From Glandiceps talaboti (Eukaryota > Hemichordata > Enteropneusta > Spengelidae), in the NCBI RefSeq assembly GCF_964340395.1, contig NC_135564.1:10441391-10505390 (forward strand): 64,000 bases of DNA, written 5' to 3'. The stretch's first letter is position 1. Each line of letters begins with the position of its first letter. Of this stretch, positions 57,401 to 64,000 are shown one piece after another. Under the pieces are notes generated by a model that saw only the letters and a list, made by a program, of their open reading frames with translations, had not been told where the DNA came from and did not search any database. The translations under genes and the position numbers were made by a program.

Positions 57401-58971
57401 GCAAATGTTTCATTTTAAAGAACACATCGTTATTGCACATCCCAAAGTATTTGTTGTAAAGAGGTTGCAGTGTTGTTATCGACCCTTTACGATAGTCTCG
57501 GTTACCCAGACTCCCACCTGTTTGGGGCTCCACTACGGCACCCCAAAGATGAGATTCTGGGGAAACTTCATCCTACATTTTTCGCATTGGCTCTGCGTCC
57601 AAGCAGTGCATTCTGGGATTACTTCACATCCAATATTACATGCTTGTTGATGCAGGCTCCTTTGTGACAGGTTTGCATGTCTCAAGCAAGTGATACATCT
57701 GAAGTATGAAGAATGGGTTTCATACACCCATTCTTCACGAGAGTGGGGGAAGGGGGGTGTTCATATAGTGGAACCCCCAGCAGTGAGAGTCTGGGTAACC
57801 GAGACTCCCTTTGCAATTGCTTCATATACTCCATTCAGGAAGACCACACTCGTCTCCAACCAAAAACTATAGAATTGTTACTTATTGGTTGCTAAGACCT
57901 GCTGTGACAAAACTTGCAGGGAGAACATTGCATTGGCATTTTGATATGGCACAGTTGACTTAAAAGTGCATACAAAATATTTTTTCCTTTGTTCTATGGA
58001 AGGAAATATGAGCAATATAAGGAGTCCTGTTATTCCTTTATAATAGTGACAAGACCCCTTATGTTGCAAGTATTTCTCAATAGACAGCTGAGATAAATAA
58101 ATGTACTTTATGTGAGATAAGTTGATATTGATTACATTTTACAATCATACACTATAGTTACAGTTCATGTTTATTTCAACCATGGGAGAAATTGATAACT
58201 TTGTAAATTTTGTGTTTGGGGATGATGGGAGAGTTTTATCAGCCAGTTTACATTGTGATCTGTGGTTTTGCTACACTGTCACTAAAGCGCTTATATTGCC
58301 AGCAGCAGATTAATATGGTTTGAAAATTATACACTCGACTGATTGGTTTGAAAAAAAACCCACTAAAAATGATTGGTCTCAATGTGTACATGTGCCCTCA
58401 TTCAAATGATCACTTGAATGACATAATTTACATATAGCAATGTAAATGTAAATATCTACAAACAGGCATACTGATACCTGCCGGGGGTGGGGGGCTAAAT
58501 TAATTGGTTGCCTTTGTTAGCATTACAAGCAGTTAGTGAGACAGTGAAGTAAAATCACAGATTGTGATGTCAACAGACTACTAAGTATCCAAGTAATTAG
58601 CAAAATGATGTTATTAACAGTAAGTTGACAGGATATGAAGAAAGACGTGCAGTTCAAGTGTAAGTGTCTGATTAATGTCATTCTTTGTTTTTATATCTAC
58701 AGGTGGTCGTGGCCAAGGGTTCCGAGGGGGGCGTGGAGGTTTCAGGGGGCGTGGTGGTGGTGGTGTCGGTGGTAGGGGTGGGCGTGTTGGACGAGGAGGT
58801 CGTGGTGGGCGAGGGGGCCGGGGAAGAGGGCGTGGTGGTAGAGGAATGGGTGGTAAACCTATGTCCAAAGAAGCACTCGATACCGAGTTAGATGAGTACA
58901 TGTCCAAGACCAAAGGTTTTCTAGATGCCGAGTTAGACGCCTATATGGCAGAGGCTGATAACACTGAGTAG
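54423..58971 (+). CDS. CHTOP: Chromatin target of PRMT1 (CHTOP)
   Basis: Arginine-glycine-rich nuclear protein that works with TREX in mRNA export (activating UAP56, binding ALYREF/NXF1) and is a major PRMT1 methylation target. Coding exons: 54423-54511, 55454-55631, 56022-56247, 58703-58971; all GT-AG, phases match, 253 aa (human 248). The N-terminal [20 protein letters not shown] matches the family. The UAP56-binding-like segment has [14 protein letters not shown] and [16 protein letters not shown]. Exons 3-4 encode a GAR region of many RGG/GRG units with MRGRG and GRGFYGGGG. The C-terminus [20 protein letters not shown] followed by DAYMAEAD is a hallmark. The [11 protein letters not shown] run at the end of exon 2 is lineage-specific. 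In vertebrates CHTOP controls its own level through retention of an intron; no direct sign of that is visible here. Confidence 0.96.
56248..58702 (+). other. CHTOP intron 3 (2.45 kb)
   Basis: No exon is supported. It carries the inverted-repeat element at 57494-57806 and several short chance frames. A G-rich run (GGGGGTGGGGGG) sits near 58480. Confidence 0.6.
57494..57806. mobile_element. Inverted-repeat element, 313 bp
   Basis: AGTCTCGGTTACCCAGACTC at 57494-57513 is matched exactly by its reverse complement at 57787-57806, and similarity continues imperfectly inward. The interior holds a perfect 12-bp hairpin (TGAAGAATGGGT at 57707-57718, loop 7, partner at 57726-57737). No clear target duplication. 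Consistent with a foldback or MITE-type element in CHTOP intron 3. Confidence 0.65.
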
Positions 58972-59330
58972 ATAGATAATACCGATAGAAATTAACTAGC
59001 TGAGGTACCTCAAATGGTTGAAATGTTACATGTTTTGCTGTACTGAGTGAGTAGTACAGTCACATTTCAAGGCTAATGTCAATTGTGTCAAAGTGAGTCA
59101 AAAACATCACACCACCACCTGTCAGTTGTTTGTGGAAACAGTTGCACTTATTCAACTTGCAACTAAAGCTCTTGAAACAAACAACCCGCAGTATGTTTCT
59201 ACCAGTGTAGAGTACTGTCAATCAACCTTTTAGTATTTTGTACATGACATGCAAGCCAGTTTTACACACCATTTGAGGCATCTCATGCTGGTATGTATAG
59301 TTCATTATTTTGAAACGGGGTTCTCCAATG

Positions 59331-59336
59331 AATAAA
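59331..59336 (+). terminator. Poly(A) signal of CHTOP
   Basis: AATAAA 360 bases after the stop codon, followed within about 30 bases by T-rich sequence (59356-59370). It is the first canonical signal downstream. Confidence 0.55.
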
Positions 59337-62300
59337 GTGCAAATAATTATTTTAGACAAATTTTTTTTTACAAAACTGAAATCCGGGTGTATTTGTGTAC
59401 TTGCAGAATGGAACTTGTGCAAATGCAGTAGCTAAAGTGTAGAGAAAACTAAACCTCAATTTGCATAATCAGTGTTCGCCAGTAAAATGACAATGTCAAG
59501 ATATCGCAGTGTTCTCCATGAAAATGGCAATAAAGCCATGTAAAGGATCTGAGCTCCCTCTAGTTGAAATGAAAAGTGCATTGCAAACCATTCCGGATAT
59601 ATCAAAATCCAATATGTGGCCAGTTTTCATTTTCAAGTACATAACATAGTCAAGTACAGAGAAATTTTGTGCAAGGCATAACTCGTCAAAACGCCAAGTC
59701 TGCAGTTTCTTTGGCAATGTATTTATGTTGTCATATATAGGTTTCTTTTGATCATGTTGAAGAAAATTTTTTTCCCAATTGATAGCTAGAAATATTGCAA
59801 TGCTAGAAAATTGCTAATTGCAATTGATTTGTGAAACACATGCTGTCGCTGAGAAAATTGCTAAAATTAGGGGGAAATTCTCTGCGTTTATTTCCAATAT
59901 GGCTTTGAGGGAACACTGATGTATCATTTCAAGTATGTGAGTAATGCTGTACATAGGACCAGGATAGACCAGTTGTATGTTAACAGTAACAAAGGCAGGC
60001 TAGCCTTATTTTAGTCTAGAGGCTATCCTTGGCTTTGAATCCTTCTCCATGTCTAGAGGAATGACGAACTGGCACGAAATTTCAAAATCAAAGTCCCCAC
60101 ACAGTAATTAAAATCATGCTTGCGTATATCAATCACAGAATTCTGCCCAATAAGTTGGTGTTCATTGTGGGCATTTACGTGATGTTCGCTCAGGACGCTC
60201 GTTCCAACAGTTTTGGGTTTACTCCTATGCATGAACAGCGTTTGGATCATGACCTCATTTTCTAGACGTGGTGACAGATTCAGAGCCACAGATAACCTCC
60301 TGCCTAGCCTTATTGATGCATGTACAGAGCTGTGTGGCTATTATTTATATCTTTCAGGTGTTTTTATATATGCATTTTAAATTTTTGGATCTTAGATTGT
60401 CATTTTTTCAGGTTTTTAAAGCAATCTGAAAGCCAAAGTAATTGATCTTTCTTTAGCGTTGTAGTTACATGTTATTTTAATGTCCAAAAGATACAAATAC
60501 ATAAATGGTAAAAAAAATCCTTTTTGTGATGGCACTGAGGTTGTCTTGAAGGAACTGAAATATGAAAATCACACTTGTTCCATACGTTACCGGGAAGAGT
60601 GCATACATATAGAACATTTTACCATCACCCTGTTGTTTAAGAGAAAGGGCATTTATATTCGTTTTTATCCGTACAACTTCCTTAAATTAGCAAATGCGTT
60701 GAACAAAGAATTCATTACTTTGGCCTTCATAAAGATTGCCAAAAAGAGGAAGCAAAGTCTCAACAAAGTTATTGTTATTATTAATATTTTGTAGTGTACT
60801 TTTGAAAAAAAAAAAATTTCGTTTTAGAAATGTGAACCTGTAGGATCATATGTGGTACATTTCATTCTATGTTCAGTTCATTGTTAGTCTAGTTTATTAT
60901 TTACAGTCCTTTGACAAACTTTTTTATGCAATATATGAGTAGTTCCTTGTACTTTTATGTATGTCTAGTCTTTTTGTTGTAAGGCCTTGTTGGTGATACA
61001 CGTTGTATAGACACTCCTCAAGTAGCTGTTATTTTATCTTTATTTTGTACTTAATCACAATATTTGGTCTATAGCGGATGGATTATGACATAAAAGTACA
61101 ATATTTTACCAACTAACAAGTCTTGAATGTGTGTACTCTATTGTGTGTGACCTGAGTTAGTTAAATAAGACAGGTACAAGGCATGGGTGGAGGGGAGGAA
61201 GCATTTATGTGCACATTTGTTTCATGTTTGTATGACTTGAGGGTTTGTTTGGTTTTTTACGTAGTATTTTTTTGTGCTGGGAAACATTCATAAAAGATGT
61301 GAATTTTGTCAGATATACAGTGATCAAATATGTTGGTTCTGAAAATGGAAAGTGTAATTAAATAATCGTCTTTCTACCAGGAGGTATTTGTAAATACACA
61401 CAAAAAAACAAGATGTAAACACCTGATTTACACGCTTGAGAATTAGCATCTTTGGTGGACACAACCGTTGTTTTACTTCTTGGGCAGATCACGGTTATCG
61501 CCGACAGTCAGACATGAGAGGTGAGCGCCCTCTATAGGCATATAAATTTCCTGATTCTGAACGAAAAGTCTGGTATGGATGTTGGTGTGATTAGGATCAA
61601 ATCATATCTAACCAGGATGTTTGCCTATTATATGTTGTTGTTACTCATGTACGCCCGCATGTGACATAGATATCAACCTGTGCAACGACCAAGTTCTTTG
61701 TGTATATTCCCACGCATCATATCAGCTGGGTAAGGCTAAGAGCCTATAAGCTGGTCAGCAAAACAAATTAAATTAAAGTGTCAAGCCATGTCCTTATGGC
61801 TGTAGTGAGAAGTCAATGTTCGTAGAATATTTCCAGTGAGTCCAGATTGTTCTTAAAATCACAGTTATCAATGAGTGGTAAACTGATAAGACTATCAAAT
61901 GTTTACGTGGGAAATTATATATCATCGTAAAAAGTACTTTCAAATTGATACTTTACAAAATTGTGAGTAACATATAGATGCCTCTATTGGTTCACAGATG
62001 GAAAACTGTCGACACTGAGATTCGAAGATCTAGCTTGCGTACGTACCTGAAATTCTATAACCCCCCCCCCCCCTTAATTGTTTTGTATGTTCGTTTCTGG
62101 TATGATGGAACGAATCAAGAGGTGGCAGAATGACTTCACAGTGACCTCGTCTCTCACTCGTGCCCACAGACAGTACGTATATTTCTCAGTCATTTTGTAG
62201 CCGACAGTCCCTTCGACTTCTCAACAAGTGCGCCATCAGTGCTATATTTCTACTATTGCTTCACTTGAACATTACATGTATTAGTACCTCTCGTGGATTG

Positions 62301-62589
62301 AAAGAATCAACTTGTCAACTTCCGAATATATGGAACTCGAAAAATTCTTACGAATAAATAAAAAATAGTAACTTCACCAAATATCTGATGCAAACTAAAG
62401 AAACCAGCAAATTCGCGCGACGGTAAATCTTTTTTTTTTTGAGTTACGTTTGCATTTTGTCTATGCATTCCATAAATGATAATTCCTTTAAATTTGACAT
62501 TTTGCGATAAATAGTATAGGAAATACTATGACTCTCTTGGTAACGATGATTTGATGATATCATTACCACTACATCCCAGTCTCTCATTT

Positions 62590-62930
62590 CATACATACAT
62601 ACATACATACATACATACATACATACATACATACATACATACATACATACATACATACATACATACATACATACATACTTGCATACATACATACATACAT
62701 ACATACATACATACATACTTGCATACATACATACATACATACATACATACATACATACATACATACATACATACATACATACATACATACATACATACAT
62801 ACATACTTGCATACATACATACATGCATACATACATACATACATACATACATACATACATACATACATACATACATACATACATACATACATACATACAT
62901 ACATACATACATACATACATACATACATAC
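62590..62930. repeat. (TACA)n microsatellite, about 340 bp
   Basis: About 85 units with rare CTTG and ATGC variants. Frames of more than 100 codons on both strands are translated repeat. Confidence 0.98.
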
Positions 62931-63384
62931 TAGTCAATAAAGATGTTATTAGACCTTGGTAGGAGATAAGTTAAAATTCGACTAGTAGCAGCATGTCTTC
63001 TTTCTGAAGCTACGAAGATAATGAATATTATTCAAAATGTTGTGCATATTGCTCCTTTTTTCTTGGAAGCCTGCAGGTATAAAGTCGGGTCTATTACTTT
63101 CATTATTATTCGAAATGTACATGCAACATGGACACCGTTTATAGTTAGGGGGCGTATATGTATACTATAAAATTTATACAGATTATGATCGTAGTATAGT
63201 TTTCTCATTTTGAATTTGAACACGTTAATTTTCTCTTGAATTTCTCCCGGTTATGCTACTGTTATGCTATCCTGCATGTGAAATTCATTCGCTCTACACC
63301 ATTCAAAACTCAGCGCTAACGGCCCGACTTGTCACCAGAAAGAAAAAAATGTGACCATTACTCCTAAACAAATTTTCTGTAATT

Positions 63385-63493
63385 GTATGTATGTATGTAT
63401 GTATGTATGTATGTATGTATGTATGTATGTATGTATGTATGTATGTATGTATGTATGTATGTATGTATGTATGTATGTATGTATGTATGTATG

Positions 63494-63532
<39 letters not shown>

Positions 63533-63569
63533 ATGTATGCATGTGTGTGTGTGTGTGTGTGTGTGTGTG
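63385..63569. repeat. (GTAT)n / (GT)n compound microsatellite
   Basis: About 27 GTAT units, then GT, then GTAT, then GT. It is the reverse complement type of the TACA array 455 bases to its left. Confidence 0.97.
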
Positions 63570-64000
63570 AACGATATAATGCAGTCTATCTAATTATTAA
63601 TAAATTAAATTAAAGTGACGTTTAGATAACTTTGTTACGAAAAAAAACACATAATTAAAGTGGTACGTAATTAGATAATTACTCATACTGTAAATGGGCG
63701 TGAATTCGAAATAATGAAAGCCTACATGTAGTAAAACAAAGACCTCATACACTAACTGTGTTCGTTTGATATTTCACGATAGTTGTTATGTAGAAATACG
63801 TAGAACCCCTTTTTCAATGTGTAGTTGCTCAGACCACCAGTAGTGGTGACGTTTAACATAGTGAAAATGACTATCACAGACGAATGGAAATAACGAAAAA
63901 TAACTCGCAATCCCAAGGTCTTACATGTAGAAGATTTGACAATTCCTTTATGCACTCAGAACGAAGACGGTGTATAAATTAACTGCATGAAAAGATAATC

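Larger units (their letters stand above)
59360..64000. other. Region downstream of CHTOP with no recognised gene
   Basis: AT-rich with two tetranucleotide arrays. A lone 104-codon frame at 60480-60794 (plus; Lys/Ile/Tyr-rich) has no family I recognise and may be chance. A C-run lies at 62061-62074. No tRNA or rRNA is seen. Confidence 0.6.

Noticed and set aside
62102-62197. Short frame starting MMERIKRWQNDF
   Set aside because: Only 31 codons, no splice continuation that keeps a recognisable protein.
62444-62940. Frames of 111-158 codons on both strands
   Set aside because: Entirely TACA repeat translated; no biased codon use or domain.

Overview
This is nuclear DNA from an invertebrate animal, probably a marine lophotrochozoan or a non-vertebrate deuterostome; the sequence does not settle the clade. 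Supporting points are GT-AG introns of a few hundred to several thousand bases, an AT-rich background, long microsatellites (CA, GA, TACA, CTAT, GACA/GACG), minisatellites and small inverted-repeat elements. No operons, phage, CRISPR or bacterial genes are visible. Most open frames longer than 60 codons are chance frames or translated microsatellites; the real proteins are split into short exons that I joined by splice signals, reading frame and family similarity.

Layout: (1) 1-19.1 kb, minus strand: a DPP8/DPP9-type prolyl dipeptidase, 16 coding exons, with only the last exon running off the left edge. (2) 19.4-23.1 kb, plus strand: BLOC1S6 (pallidin), 5 coding exons, head-to-head with the DPP gene. 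(3) 26.3-43.7 kb, plus strand: LMAN1 (ERGIC-53), 13 coding exons with a 9.2-kb second intron. (4) 48.8-53.0 kb, minus strand: VPS72 (YL1), 6 exons, tail-to-tail with LMAN1. (5) 53.5-59.35 kb, plus strand: CHTOP, 4 coding exons, head-to-head with VPS72. From 59.4 kb to the end I see no convincing gene, only repeats and AT-rich sequence.

The genes are housekeeping genes with different jobs: cytosolic proline-specific peptidase, endolysosomal trafficking subunit, ER-to-Golgi cargo lectin, H2A.Z-loading subunit and mRNA export/chromatin factor. They do not form a pathway. Their grouping is interesting for genome history, because the human counterparts lie on chromosome 15 (DPP8, BLOC1S6, LMAN1L) and 1q21 (VPS72, CHTOP).

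The most unusual structure is a 70-71 bp tandem array at about 8.4-8.95 kb. It grew out of the 3' end of a DPP8/9 coding exon. Every unit carries a copy of the splice donor, and seven units carry an exact match to the CTCF core consensus. Other points of note are a partial exon duplication that makes a decoy acceptor in LMAN1, an ERSE-like site before LMAN1, a promoter-like patch inside LMAN1 intron 2, an MITE with long inverted repeats and a near-perfect 8-bp target duplication, and an 884-bp element with 10-bp inverted ends around a 150-bp tandem core. I found no evidence of a wholly new multi-gene system.
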